A DNA stretch of 64,000 nt from Bradyrhizobium sp. AUGA SZCCT0158 (GCF_018130065.1 NZ_JAFCME010000002.1:186001-250000), one strand, 5' to 3'; shown: positions 17,472-26,287, counted from the first letter of the stretch. Notes: generated from the letters alone by a model not told the origin. Translations and numbers: made by a program.

Positions 17472-17942
17472 TCAGCGAGACGCCGGCTTGATCGCGGAGG
17501 CCTGGGCGTCGAGATAGCAGGGCTTGAACATCGCCTGCAATTGCTTGCCGCGCAGGAAGATCATGCGCTGGGTCAGGCCGCCGCGCTGGGCGATCCAGCG
17601 CCGGATTGGCGTCGGATACATCGAATACAGCATCTGGGTCGCTTCGGCGTTGGTGATCGCCCGGCCGTTGGCGCCGAAATCCCAGGCAGCATGGAAACCG
17701 AGATTGGCGTGCGAGGTGACGCAGATCCTGTCGTGGGGAACGGCGCCGAGAACGATAGTGCAGGCCGAGGCGCACAGGCCGTCGATGATGACCATCTCGC
17801 CGGAACTGCGCAGGCCCTGGTATTTATCGACATAGGTACCGATCCGGCCGCCACGATCGTCGGCGATCCGGACCACCGCCTGGCTCGACACAACCCCTGC
17901 CAGCAGCAGCACCGCCGCAAGCAACCCCGTCACCAGCTTCAT
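17472..17942 (-). CDS. Exported ClpP-like (COG3904-type) protein
   Basis: A 156-residue protein with a signal peptide (MKLVTGLLAAVLLLAGVVSS) and a ClpP/crotonase-like core. The segment GEMVIIDGLCASACTIVLGA carries the Ser of a G-x-x-A-S-A-C-T motif, and NLGFHAAWDF carries a His at the place expected for the catalytic base. Periplasmic members of this group are mostly uncharacterised; serine protease activity is possible but not shown. The ATG at 17942 is clear. The two conserved Cys around the Ser are notable for an exported protein. Confidence 0.72.
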   Translation of the reverse strand: MKLVTGLLAAVLLLAGVVSSQAVVRIADDRGGRIGTYVDKYQGLRSSGEMVIIDGLCASACTIVLGAVPHDRICVTSHANLGFHAAWDFGANGRAITNAEATQMLYSMYPTPIRRWIAQRGGLTQRMIFLRGKQLQAMFKPCYLDAQASAIKPASR

Positions 17943-18225
17943 ATCCCAGCCCCAGTCCTGAAACGTCGAACCCGAATCTGATTGTCTTCGTGATGCAGAC
18001 TTCGCGAGCGTCGTTCGAGACCGTGATTTTGTCTAGGCGGCTGGAGCCAGTCAAAACAAATTCAAATTAAGTGTTGCAGTGGCGCTGCACCCGATGCGCG
18101 AAAAGGTCCCAAACTGGAACAAGTTAACGTTTTCACGGTGGTAGCTTCGCCACAGGCAAGCGGCATTTGCCGTTGACCGCATTGGATCGCGTGGTTTGAA
18201 TCAATTTCGGGTTGGGGAGGACACG

Positions 18226-19884
18226 ATGGCAGAGGACGCAGACGTAATCGTGGTCGGCGGCGGGTTGGCCGGGCTGGTCGCGGCATGCGAAATCGCAGAC
18301 GCCGGCAAGCGCGTCATCGTGATCGACCAGGAGGGCGAACAAAGCCTTGGCGGCCAGGCGTTCTGGTCGTTCGGGGGCTTATTCCTGGTGGATAGTCCGG
18401 AACAGCGTCGGCTCGGCATCAAGGACAGCTACGATCTGGCGCTGCAGGACTGGTTCGGCACCGCCGGCTTCGACCGCGACGAGGATTTTTGGCCGAAGAA
18501 GTGGGCGGAATCCTATGTCGCGTTCGCCGCGAGCGAGAAGCGCGAGTGGCTGCGCGCGATGGGACACCGTATTTTTCCCGTGGTCGGCTGGGCCGAACGC
18601 GGCGGCTATGACGCGATGGGGCACGGCAATTCGGTGCCGCGCTTTCATGTCACCTGGGGCACTGGCCCGGGCATCGTCGAGCCGTTCGAACGGCGCGCCC
18701 GCGAGGCGCAGAAGATCGGCCGGCTGACTTTCAAGTTCCGCCACCGCGTCGATGCGCTCAGTATCACCAACGGCACGGTCGAGGGTGTCAGCGGGTCGAT
18801 CCTCGAACCCACCAATGTCGAACGCGGCCAGAGCAGCTCGCGCCAGGTCACCGGCGATTTCAGCTTTCGCGCCCAGGCGGTGATCGTTGCCTCCGGCGGC
18901 ATCGGCGGCAATCATGATCTGGTCCGCCAGAACTGGCCGAAGCGCCTCGGCGAACCGCCGAAATTCATGATCTCCGGCGTGCCCGAACATGTCGACGGCA
19001 GGATGATCGGGATCACCGAGGCTGCCGGCGCGCGGCTGATCAACCGCGACCGGATGTGGCATTACGTCGAGGGTATCAGGAACTGGTCGCCGATCTGGCC
19101 GCGCCACGGCATTCGCATCCTGCCCGGCCCGTCATCGCTGTGGTTCGACGCGACAGGCAAACGGCTGCCCGCGCCGCTGTTTCCCGGCTCCGACACGCTC
19201 GGCCAGCTGCACTACATCATGTCGACGGGTTACGATTATTCCTGGTTCATCCTGACCCAGAGCATCATCAAGAAGGAGTTCGCTCTGTCAGGCTCGGAAC
19301 AAAACCCTGACCTCACCGGCAAGAGCTGGCGCATGACCATCAAGCGCGCCACCAACAAGGGCGCGCCGGCGCCAGTGGAAGCATTCAAGCAAAAAGGCGC
19401 CGATTTCATCGTGCGCGACAATCTCGCCGACCTCGTCAGCGCCATGAACGCGCTCAGCGGCGACAATCTGCTGCAGCTCGATCACATCAAGCGCCAGATC
19501 GAGGCGCGCGACCGCGAGATGACCAATCCCTACGTCAAGGATGCGCAGGTGATGAACATCCACAATGCGCGGCGCTATATCGGCGACAAGCTGATCCGCA
19601 CAGCCAAACCGCATCGCATCCTCGATCCCGAGCATGGCCCGCTGATCGCGGTCAAACTCAACATCCTGACCCGCAAGACGCTCGGCGGCTTCGAGACCGA
19701 TCTCGACTCCCGCGTGTTCGGCACGGGCGGCGACATCATCAAGGGGCTGTACGCCGTCGGCGAAGCCGCCGGTTTCGGCGGCGGCGGCGTGCACGGCTAC
19801 CGCTCGCTGGAGGGCACGTTCCTCGGCGGGTGTCTGTTTTCGGGGCGGAATGCGGGACGCGCGGCGGCGAAGGCGGCGGGATGA
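18226..19884 (+). CDS. FAD-binding dehydrogenase (fumarate reductase/ketosteroid dehydrogenase-like)
   Basis: A 552-residue flavoprotein of the FAD_binding_2 family. The dinucleotide motif VIVVGGGLAGLVAACEIADA begins near residue 8 and the C-terminal flavin motif GLYAVGEAAGFGGGGVHGYR is near residue 510, with AVIVASGGIGGNHDLV in between. Relatives reduce or dehydrogenate organic acids or steroids; the substrate cannot be read. The ATG at 18226 follows GGGGAGG. The gene ends in ATGA overlap with a possible early start of the next open frame, so the two may be co-transcribed. Confidence 0.9.
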   Translation: MAEDADVIVVGGGLAGLVAACEIADAGKRVIVIDQEGEQSLGGQAFWSFGGLFLVDSPEQRRLGIKDSYDLALQDWFGTAGFDRDEDFWPKKWAESYVAFAASEKREWLRAMGHRIFPVVGWAERGGYDAMGHGNSVPRFHVTWGTGPGIVEPFERRAREAQKIGRLTFKFRHRVDALSITNGTVEGVSGSILEPTNVERGQSSSRQVTGDFSFRAQAVIVASGGIGGNHDLVRQNWPKRLGEPPKFMISGVPEHVDGRMIGITEAAGARLINRDRMWHYVEGIRNWSPIWPRHGIRILPGPSSLWFDATGKRLPAPLFPGSDTLGQLHYIMSTGYDYSWFILTQSIIKKEFALSGSEQNPDLTGKSWRMTIKRATNKGAPAPVEAFKQKGADFIVRDNLADLVSAMNALSGDNLLQLDHIKRQIEARDREMTNPYVKDAQVMNIHNARRYIGDKLIRTAKPHRILDPEHGPLIAVKLNILTRKTLGGFETDLDSRVFGTGGDIIKGLYAVGEAAGFGGGGVHGYRSLEGTFLGGCLFSGRNAGRAAAKAAG

Positions 19885-19940
19885 CAGGGCAAGCAGACCA
19901 AAGCCGAAGGACCCGGAAACAAAACCGCGAAAACAACCCC

Positions 19941-21242
19941 ATGCAAAGTAAGGAACCCATTGCCAGGGCTGTTGTTTTGATGCCGAAGGTCATAGCCATA
20001 ATGGTCGCGGCAGCCTTGGCCGGGAGCAACACCCCCGCCCGCGCCCAGGGCAACGCGGCCGCGCCGGCGCCCTCGCCCGCCAAACTCGAACGCGTGTCGC
20101 AATTCTTTGAAAACGAAGTGGCGACCGGCCAGCTGCCCGGCGCGGTTGTGCTGATCCAGCAGCATGGCAAGCCGGTCTATCTCAAGAGCTTCGGCGTTCG
20201 GGACGTCGCCACCAAACTGCCGATGACGCCGGACACGATCTTTGCCATTCATTCGATGACCAAGCCGATCACCAGTGTGGCGGCGATGATGCTGATCGAT
20301 GAAGGAAAACTGGCGCTGGCCGATCCGGTGTCCCGATACATTCCGGCATTTGCCGACACGAAGGTCGGCGTGGAATTCAAACCGCGCGACGGCAACCCGG
20401 TCCTGCGGCTCGTGCCGCCGATCCGGCCGGTGACGATCGAGGATCTGCTCCGGCATACGTCCGGCATCACCTATGAATACATCGGCAGCGAATTGATCAT
20501 GAAGGCCTATACGGACGCCAACATCTTTGAGGGACATTTCAACAACGCGGAATTTGCCGAGCGCATCGCCCGCCTGCCGCTGGCGAGGCAGCCCGGCACA
20601 CTCTGGCGCTACGGCCATTCCACCGACGTTCTCGGGCGCGTCATCGAAATCGTCACCGGCAAATCGCTCTATCAGTTCCTGAAAGAGCGCATACTTGATC
20701 CGCTTGGCATGACCAGCACGAAGTTCGTGCTGCAGGGCGCGGCTGAAGCGGCGCGCATGGCCGAGCCGCTGCCGGGCGATACCGTCCTGCGGATGTCGGG
20801 GAAGGAACGGCGCAGGCATCCCGAATGGGAATCAGCCGGCGGCGGCCTGCTTTCGACCATCACGGATTACGCACGCTTTGCGCAGATGCTGCTGGGCGGC
20901 GGAAAGCTCGACGGCAAGCAGTATCTCAGCGCGGCCGCGTTCAAGCAGATGACGTCAGATCAGATCGGACCGGGCTCCGGCGTCGGGCGGGATTACTTCT
21001 ATTTTCCCGGCGATGGCTTTGGTTACGGCTTTGGCCTTGCGGTTCGCGTAGAACCTGGAAATGCCAAGCCACCGCCGGCAGGCTCGATCGGCGAACTGAA
21101 ATGGGACAGCGGCAGCGGCACCTATTTCGGCGTCGATCCCAAGCTGGACATGATCTACATCCTGATGGAGCAGACCCAGCTCGAGCGCCAACGCATCACG
21201 CCTGCGTTCAAGGCGCTGGTGTATGAGGCGTTTGAAAAGTAG
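19941..21242 (+). CDS. Serine hydrolase, class C beta-lactamase/esterase family
   Basis: A 433-residue exported hydrolase. After a signal peptide (AIMVAAALAGSNTPARAQ) the penicillin-binding-type active site is visible: S-x-x-K in IHSMTKPITS, Tyr in WRYGHSTDVL (YxN-like position), and the third motif region in LKWDSGSGTYFG. Members include esterases and D-aminopeptidases as well as beta-lactamases; this branch is usually esterase-like. The start is uncertain: the ATG at 19941 gives a 12-residue longer N-region than the ATG at 19980, and an ATG at 19881 overlaps the preceding stop. No strong ribosome site decides. Confidence 0.87.
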   Translation: MQSKEPIARAVVLMPKVIAIMVAAALAGSNTPARAQGNAAAPAPSPAKLERVSQFFENEVATGQLPGAVVLIQQHGKPVYLKSFGVRDVATKLPMTPDTIFAIHSMTKPITSVAAMMLIDEGKLALADPVSRYIPAFADTKVGVEFKPRDGNPVLRLVPPIRPVTIEDLLRHTSGITYEYIGSELIMKAYTDANIFEGHFNNAEFAERIARLPLARQPGTLWRYGHSTDVLGRVIEIVTGKSLYQFLKERILDPLGMTSTKFVLQGAAEAARMAEPLPGDTVLRMSGKERRRHPEWESAGGGLLSTITDYARFAQMLLGGGKLDGKQYLSAAAFKQMTSDQIGPGSGVGRDYFYFPGDGFGYGFGLAVRVEPGNAKPPPAGSIGELKWDSGSGTYFGVDPKLDMIYILMEQTQLERQRITPAFKALVYEAFEK

Positions 21243-21259
21243 CCGACTCACCTACATTC

Positions 21260-21386
21260 GTCATGCCCGGCCTTGTGCCGGGCATCCATGTCTTGGCTTC
21301 CGTTAAGCAAGGAGGACGTGGATGGCCGGGACAAGGCGAGCGGAAGCGACGCCGTCCTTCGGGCGGCTAAGCCCGGCCATGACGAG
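21260..21386. repeat. Intergenic palindromic repeat, family A (copy 2)
   Basis: Inverted copy of the element at 1058-1181: it contains GGACGTGGATGGCCGGGACA and ends CTAAGCCCGGCCATGACGAG. It lies between convergent genes (serine hydrolase and Rieske oxygenase). Confidence 0.8.
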
Positions 21387-21406
21387 CCTCATTTTTGCGG
21401 GCCGGC

Positions 21407-22471
21407 CTACGCCGCCTTCGCCGCGCTCTTCTCCGCTTCGATCCGCCGCGCCAGCACCCAGCGGAAATAGGTCAGCGCCGCATCGGCGCCGATTGCGAGC
21501 AGCTGATAGTTCGGATCGGCGTCAAACACCTTCTGCTGCGCCTCGATGATCGCCAGATCCTCGTGGAACGCTTCTTCGAGGCTGTGCCGCAGCGACAGCG
21601 CGATGTTCGGATTGTCGATGTCGAAATCGTGCAGATAGTTCCAGAAGAAATGCGTCGTGCTTCGCGTTTCCGGGGTCATGAACTGGGCGTTGCGAAATTG
21701 CCGCGTGCCTGGAACCTGGGCTCCCTTCTCCGCACCCTGCCCTGCCGGCGCGAACATGGAGTCGAGCAGAAAGATGCCGGGCACCAGCATGCGGCCGATA
21801 TTGCGGCGGTCCACCTTGTCGGTCTTGTTGGCAATCACCTTGCAGAGATAGGGCGGCGGATCGGCGCTCATGTGCCAGCGCTCGACGCGGAAACCGTCAT
21901 CGAGCTTTTCGATCGCGACCGGCTTGGTCTTGTAGGCATATTCCTCGGAGCCGCCGAGGGTGTGGGTATGCACGAAGGCAAGGTGCGCGAAATCGCTGAG
22001 ATTATCGACGATCAGCAGCCAGTTCGCCTTGTAGTGCATATAACCCGGCAAACCCCGCCACTTGGGATCGGCGAGCGGCGGATAGTCCACGATCAAATCG
22101 GGATCGGCTTTCTCGATGTCGCCCATCCAGATCCAGATCAGATTGTAGCGCTCGACCACGGGATAGCTGCGTACGCCGAGTTTTGGCGGGATCATGTCCT
22201 GGCCAGGGATCTGGATGCATTTGCCTGATGGGTCGAACTTCATGCCGTGATACATGCAGCGGATGTCGTCGCCTTCGATCCGGCCCATGGAGAGCGGCGC
22301 TGCGCGATGGCAACAGCGGTCGTCGAGGGCGACGACCTTGCCGCTCTCGCCGCGGTACATCACAACCGGCCGCTCCAGGATGGTGCGGGCCAACTTCCTG
22401 CCGTCGATCAGTTCGTGGTTCCAGGCCACGACGTACCAGGAGTTGCGAAGAAAGATTCCGTCATCGGTCAT
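21407..22471 (-). CDS. Rieske-type aromatic ring-hydroxylating oxygenase, alpha subunit (VanA-like)
   Basis: A 354-residue oxygenase component. The Rieske [2Fe-2S] site is C-x-H-x17-C-x2-H (CCHRAAPLSMGR, then CMYHG) near residues 53-75. The mononuclear iron site is DNLSDFAHLAFVHTHTL (Asp and two His) near residue 160. Size and pattern fit VanA-type O-demethylases and related monomeric phthalate-family oxygenases. No reductase gene is adjacent, so electrons must come from a partner encoded elsewhere. A LysR gene is divergent across a 125-base gap and is its likely regulator. The ATG at 22471 follows GGGAGGAA. Confidence 0.92.
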   Translation of the reverse strand: MTDDGIFLRNSWYVVAWNHELIDGRKLARTILERPVVMYRGESGKVVALDDRCCHRAAPLSMGRIEGDDIRCMYHGMKFDPSGKCIQIPGQDMIPPKLGVRSYPVVERYNLIWIWMGDIEKADPDLIVDYPPLADPKWRGLPGYMHYKANWLLIVDNLSDFAHLAFVHTHTLGGSEEYAYKTKPVAIEKLDDGFRVERWHMSADPPPYLCKVIANKTDKVDRRNIGRMLVPGIFLLDSMFAPAGQGAEKGAQVPGTRQFRNAQFMTPETRSTTHFFWNYLHDFDIDNPNIALSLRHSLEEAFHEDLAIIEAQQKVFDADPNYQLLAIGADAALTYFRWVLARRIEAEKSAAKAA

Positions 22472-22554
22472 GGCATTCCTCCCTGTTGCTCGGTGCGCTT
22501 TTCTTTTTCGTTTGTGTCATCTTCTACGGCATCGGCGCCGGTGCGGATATCCGG

Positions 22555-22589
22555 ATTGTCTGGACACACTGTACCGGCCCATGGACAAT
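22555..22589. promoter_or_regulatory. Possible regulatory inverted repeat between Rieske oxygenase and lysR
   Basis: ATTGTC at 22555-22560 and GACAAT at 22584-22589 are complementary 6-base arms 23 bases apart, ending 7 bases before the LysR start. The divergent 125-base gap must hold both promoters. The spacing is longer than a usual LysR half-site pair, so this is weak. Confidence 0.3.
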
Positions 22590-22596
22590 TGCCCGC

Positions 22597-23511
22597 ATGG
22601 ATTGGCGCGATTGGGAGCTGTTTTGCGAAGTGGTTCAGCATGGCGGCTTTAGCGCTGCCGCGCGCGTGCTCGGCCATCCCAAATCCAGCCTCAGTGCTGC
22701 AGTGCAGCGGCTGGAAAGCAATCTCGGGCTGCGACTGATCGAGCGCACCACGCGGCATTTGCGCCTCACCGACGCCGGCGAGACCATCTATGCGCGGGTA
22801 AAGCCGCTGTTCATTGCGCTGCATGATACGCATGGCGAAGCGCTTGCGATGAGCAGCACTGTCGCCGGCACGCTCCGCATCAAGTCACCTTACGAATTCG
22901 GCGCCAACCACGCCGGTCCGATCGCATGCGAACTGATGGACCGTTATCCGGATCTCGTGATCCGGATCGATGTCGAGCACGAGATCGTCAGTCCGGTGGT
23001 CGAGAATTACGACATCGTGTTCGCGATGCTGGAGGCGCCGCTTCCTTCGACAGGGATCGTCATCAAACGGGTTTCATCGCTCGAGCGCGGGCTGTACGCC
23101 GCGCCTTCGCTGCTGGAGAAGTTCGGCGAACCGCGCAGCCTTGAAGAGCTCGCCAGACTGCCCGTCCTCACCGGCCCCAACGACGCGCCGTGGGCGCTCA
23201 CCACGCCTTCTGGGGTAATCGAACATCTGGACGTTCAGAAGGCGCGGCTGGTCAGCTCGAACGCCGACATCAGGTTGCAGGCGGCACTGGCCGGCCACGG
23301 CGTGTTGCGGGTGACCGCGACGTTCACCAACAGCGCCGTTGAAGCAGGCACGCTGCGGCGGCTGCTGCCGGATCACATCTGCGAGCCGCTCAACGTGCAT
23401 GCTTTGCTGCCGGCCCGGCAGTTCGTTCCGGCAAAAGTGCGATGCTTCCTCGATGCGCTGGAAGCGCATGGCCGCGGCAGCGCCGGGGCGGAGGCAGAGG
23501 ATATCCCATAG
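22597..23511 (+). CDS. LysR family transcriptional regulator
   Basis: A 304-residue LysR-type regulator. The N-terminal winged helix is complete (LFCEVVQHGGFSAAARVLGH, then KSSLSAAVQRLESNLGLRLI), followed by a substrate-binding domain with YDIVFAMLEA and the typical GHGVLRVTATF. The ATG at 22597 is chosen because the DNA-binding domain starts there; the open frame upstream is antisense to the Rieske gene. Divergent placement next to the oxygenase suggests it activates that gene in response to an aromatic compound. Confidence 0.92.
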   Translation: MDWRDWELFCEVVQHGGFSAAARVLGHPKSSLSAAVQRLESNLGLRLIERTTRHLRLTDAGETIYARVKPLFIALHDTHGEALAMSSTVAGTLRIKSPYEFGANHAGPIACELMDRYPDLVIRIDVEHEIVSPVVENYDIVFAMLEAPLPSTGIVIKRVSSLERGLYAAPSLLEKFGEPRSLEELARLPVLTGPNDAPWALTTPSGVIEHLDVQKARLVSSNADIRLQAALAGHGVLRVTATFTNSAVEAGTLRRLLPDHICEPLNVHALLPARQFVPAKVRCFLDALEAHGRGSAGAEAEDIP

Positions 23512-23639
23512 AAACAGCTGCACGTTTCAGCAAATCCCGGTGCGCGGCAATTTGCGGAGGCTCCCTTGAGAAGAACGCAGTAGCCGATCGCGCCCTGTCG
23601 CGCTAAGGAGGCGCGCCACTTTAAAAAACGGAGAACACC

Positions 23640-23990
23640 ATGTCAGTCCAGCGTTTCGAAACCGGCCCGCGCATGAGCCAGGTCGTCGTCCACGGCAACA
23701 CCGTCTATCTCGCGGGCGTCGTCGCCAACAATGCAGCCGGCGAAAGCGTGACCAAGCAGACGCAGGACGTGCTCAAGACCATCGACGGCCATCTCGCCAA
23801 AGCCGGGACCGACAAGTCGAAGCTTCTGTCGGCCACGATCTACATCACCGACATGAAAACCTTCCCGGAAATGAATGCGGTGTGGGACGGCTGGGTGTCG
23901 GCGGGCAATACCCCGGCGCGCGCCACGGTCGAGGCCAAATTGGCGTCTCCGCAATACAACGTCGAGATCATGGTGGTTGCGGCGAAGTGA
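23640..23990 (+). CDS. RidA/YER057c/UK114 family protein
   Basis: A 116-residue protein of the Rid family, which deaminates reactive enamine or imine intermediates of amino acid metabolism. Seen are NTVYLAGVVANN, VLKTIDGHLAKAG, SKLLSATIYITDM, MNAVWDGWV and the C-terminal PARATVEAKLASPQYNVEI, in which the Arg of PARATV corresponds to the carboxylate-binding Arg of RidA. A GGAGA ribosome site precedes the ATG at 23640. Confidence 0.92.
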   Translation: MSVQRFETGPRMSQVVVHGNTVYLAGVVANNAAGESVTKQTQDVLKTIDGHLAKAGTDKSKLLSATIYITDMKTFPEMNAVWDGWVSAGNTPARATVEAKLASPQYNVEIMVVAAK

Positions 23991-24150
23991 TTTTTCACGG
24001 CGCGAGGGCTTGCCTGCCCTCGCGCCGTAATTTTCCTTGATCCGTATCTCATTGACCGCGTTTCCTTGACCTCCGAGGTAATCGAAACACGCGCGCGAAC
24101 CTTCGATAACAGGTCAGCCGATCCATTCGGCCGCAACGAAGGAGAGCCCC

Positions 24151-24516
24151 ATGACCAACCCGAAGACCATTGCCGCCAGTTACATCGATCTGTGGAACGA
24201 GCGAACCCCGGCCCGCCGCCGCGAGATCCTTAGCCAAAACTGGGCCAAAGACGCCCGTTATGTCGACCCCTTGATGAGCGGCGACGGCCACGACGGCGTC
24301 GATGCGCTGATCGCAGGCGTGCAGCAGCGGTTTCCGGATCTCAAATTCAAGCTGATCGGCGAGCCCAACGGGTTCGGCGACCACGTCCGGTTCTGTTGGG
24401 GCCTCGGCCCCGACGGCGCCGACAGCCCGATCAAGGGTACGGATTTCGCCGTGCTGAGCGACGGCCGCATCCGCAGCATCACCGGCTTCCTCGATCAGGT
24501 GCCGGCGGGGGCGTGA
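24151..24516 (+). CDS. NTF2-like/SnoaL-like family protein
   Basis: A 121-residue single-domain protein of the NTF2-like superfamily: IDLWNERTPARRREILSQNW, a polar cavity region DPLMSGDGHDGVDALI, and the final strands GTDFAVLSDGRIRSITGFLD. Such proteins are isomerases, hydrolases or ligand binders; no function can be assigned. AAGGAGAG precedes the ATG at 24151. Confidence 0.85.
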   Translation: MTNPKTIAASYIDLWNERTPARRREILSQNWAKDARYVDPLMSGDGHDGVDALIAGVQQRFPDLKFKLIGEPNGFGDHVRFCWGLGPDGADSPIKGTDFAVLSDGRIRSITGFLDQVPAGA

Positions 24517-24579
24517 GCGAAAGGCTGCGCGGCTGCCTGGGCAATCCCAGGTAGCCGCCGACGCGCCCGAATTATTCCG

Positions 24580-24608
24580 GGAACCTCTTCTGCCTTGCCG
24601 CATCCAAC
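24580..24608 (+). promoter_or_regulatory. ECF sigma-type promoter of the sigma factor gene
   Basis: GGAACC at 24580-24585, exactly 16 bases, then ATCCAAC at 24602-24608. The same boxes at the same spacing precede the DUF4142 gene at 25333-25361. This is the -35/-10 layout of many ECF sigma factors, so the sigma factor most likely drives its own gene. Confidence 0.82.
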
Positions 24609-24637
24609 CCCAATACAATGCTATTGGTGGAACCATC

Positions 24638-25324
24638 ATGCGTCAGGCCCACACGCCTCATATTCCGCCCGTCGATACTGGTGACCTCGACCTGGTTCGC
24701 CGGGCGCTGGCGCGCGACGAGACCGCGGTTCGCGCCATCATGCAGGCGAACAACCGCCGGCTCTACCGGCTCGCCCGTGGCATCCTGCGCAATGATGGCG
24801 AGGCCGAGGATGTCGTGCAGGAGACTTACGTCCGCGCTTTCACGCATCTGGAGAATTTTCGCGGCGATTCCAGCCTGGCGACCTGGCTGGCGCGGATTGC
24901 CATGAACGAGGCGCTGGGGCGCTTGCGCCGGCAGCGGCCGGGCGTGGAGTTGTCGTCATTGCCGCAGGGCACGCTCGAAGCCCAGATCATCCAGTTTCCC
25001 CGCGCGGCCGCAGACGACCCGGAAAAATCCATGGCCCAACGTGAAATTCAGCATGTCGTCGAACACGCCATCGACGAATTGCCGGAACCGTTCCGGCTCG
25101 TCTTCATCACCCGGGTGATCGAGGGCATGAATGTCGAGGAGACCGCCGAGATTCTGGGGCTCAATCCTGTGACCGTGAAGACGAGGTTGCATCGCGCCCG
25201 CGTCATGCTCCGCGACAATGTCGAGAAGAAGATCGGCCCTGTCGTGATGGACGCGTTTCCGTTTGCCGGCAGGCGCTGCGAACGGCTCACCGAAGCGGTG
25301 CTGAACCGGCTCGGCTTTATCTGA
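24638..25324 (+). CDS. ECF-family RNA polymerase sigma factor
   Basis: A 228-residue sigma-70 of the ECF type. Region 2 is at about residues 30-95 (LYRLARGILRNDGEAEDVVQ, FRGDSSLATWLARIAMNEAL) and region 4 at about 150-205 (ELPEPFRLVFITRVIEGMNV, then ETAEILGLNPVTVKTRLHRA). It has a short C-terminal extension of about 25 residues with a Cys. No anti-sigma gene is recognisable on either side; upstream is an unrelated NTF2-like gene and downstream a DUF4142 gene under the same promoter motif. The ATG at 24638 is 29 bases after the -10 box. It probably directs an envelope or oxidative stress response. Confidence 0.93.
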   Translation: MRQAHTPHIPPVDTGDLDLVRRALARDETAVRAIMQANNRRLYRLARGILRNDGEAEDVVQETYVRAFTHLENFRGDSSLATWLARIAMNEALGRLRRQRPGVELSSLPQGTLEAQIIQFPRAAADDPEKSMAQREIQHVVEHAIDELPEPFRLVFITRVIEGMNVEETAEILGLNPVTVKTRLHRARVMLRDNVEKKIGPVVMDAFPFAGRRCERLTEAVLNRLGFI

Positions 25325-25332
25325 TTTTTTCG

Positions 25333-25361
25333 GGAACCTCCGGCCACCTGCGTCATCCAAC
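25333..25361 (+). promoter_or_regulatory. ECF sigma-type promoter of the DUF4142-cupredoxin operon
   Basis: GGAACC at 25333-25338 and ATCCAAC at 25355-25361, 16 bases apart, as in front of the sigma factor gene at 24580-24608. The flanks also agree (CGGGAACCTC in both). It lies between the sigma factor stop and the DUF4142 start. Confidence 0.82.
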
Positions 25362-25420
25362 TCCTGTGCAATCAACTTGAAAGCCGATCGCTCGCGTCGG
25401 CGCCACAGGAGTGTCACACC

Positions 25421-25942
25421 ATGTTCGTTCGATTGAGCGCGGCGATTGCCGCATTGAGCCTTTTGGGCGGCGCCGCACTGGCGCAGGGCGCAAAGCCCAC
25501 CGACCCGCAGATCGCGCATGTCGCCTACACCGCAGGCGTCATCGACATCGCCGCCGGCAAACAGGCCATCACCAAGGCCAGCAACAAGGACGTCAAGGCG
25601 TTCGCGGAAGGCATGGTGCGCGACCATGAAGCCGTGAACAAGCAGGCGCTCGACCTCGTCAAGAAGCTGAAGGTGACGCCCGAGGACAACGACACCAGCA
25701 AGACGCTGTCGAAGCAGGCCGCGGACAAGCTGGCCGAACTCGGCAAGCTGAAAGGCGCCGACTACGACAAGGCCTATATCGCCAACGAGATTGCCTACCA
25801 CAAGGCGGTCAATGGCGCGCTTGAGACACTGTTGATCCCGTCAGCCAGCAATGCCGAGCTGAAGAGCCTGCTGCAGACCGGCCTGAAGCTGTTTCAGGGC
25901 CACCAGCAGCATGCCGAACACGTCGCCGCCGGCCTGAAGTAA
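25421..25942 (+). CDS. DUF4142 family exported protein
   Basis: A 173-residue exported protein with a signal peptide ending at ALAQG (about residue 23) and a ferritin-like helical DUF4142 domain. Helices contain IAHVAYTAGVIDIAAGKQAI, VRDHEAVNKQALDLVKKL, IANEIAYHKAVNGALETLLI and GHQQHAEHVAAGLK. The His-rich helices resemble a four-helix bundle, but metal binding is unproven. Two members of the ECF regulon appear co-transcribed here: this gene and the cupredoxin 11 bases downstream. AGGAG precedes the ATG. Confidence 0.9.
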   Translation: MFVRLSAAIAALSLLGGAALAQGAKPTDPQIAHVAYTAGVIDIAAGKQAITKASNKDVKAFAEGMVRDHEAVNKQALDLVKKLKVTPEDNDTSKTLSKQAADKLAELGKLKGADYDKAYIANEIAYHKAVNGALETLLIPSASNAELKSLLQTGLKLFQGHQQHAEHVAAGLK

Positions 25943-25953
25943 CGGAGACTGCC

Positions 25954-26274
25954 ATGCTGCCGAGACGCATTTTTCTCATCGTGACCGCCCTGCTATCGGG
26001 CGCCATCGCCGTCCCGGCGCATGCCGCAACCATACAGATCGTGATGGACAATCTCGTGGTGTCGCCGGCGCAGGTAACCGCCAGGGTCGGCGACACCATC
26101 GAATGGATCAACAAGGATATCTTCGCCCACACCGCCACCGCGCGAAACGGCGATTTCGATGTCGCCATGCCGCCGAAGAAGACCGTGACGTCGGTGTTGA
26201 AGAAGGCCGGCACGGTCGAATATTATTGCCGCTTCCACCCCAACATGAAGGCGGTGCTGACGATCGCGCCGTAA
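25954..26274 (+). CDS. Cupredoxin domain (amicyanin/plastocyanin-like) exported protein
   Basis: A 106-residue periplasmic blue-copper-type protein with a signal peptide ending AHA (about residue 24). The type 1 copper ligands are visible as His in IFAHTATA and Cys, His, Met in YYCRFHPNM near residues 91-99, the order expected for the family. It probably shuttles electrons or binds copper in the periplasm. It follows the DUF4142 gene after 11 bases with GGAG before the ATG, so it shares the ECF promoter. Confidence 0.92.
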   Translation: MLPRRIFLIVTALLSGAIAVPAHAATIQIVMDNLVVSPAQVTARVGDTIEWINKDIFAHTATARNGDFDVAMPPKKTVTSVLKKAGTVEYYCRFHPNMKAVLTIAP

Positions 26275-26287
26275 GCCGGCAACCTCG

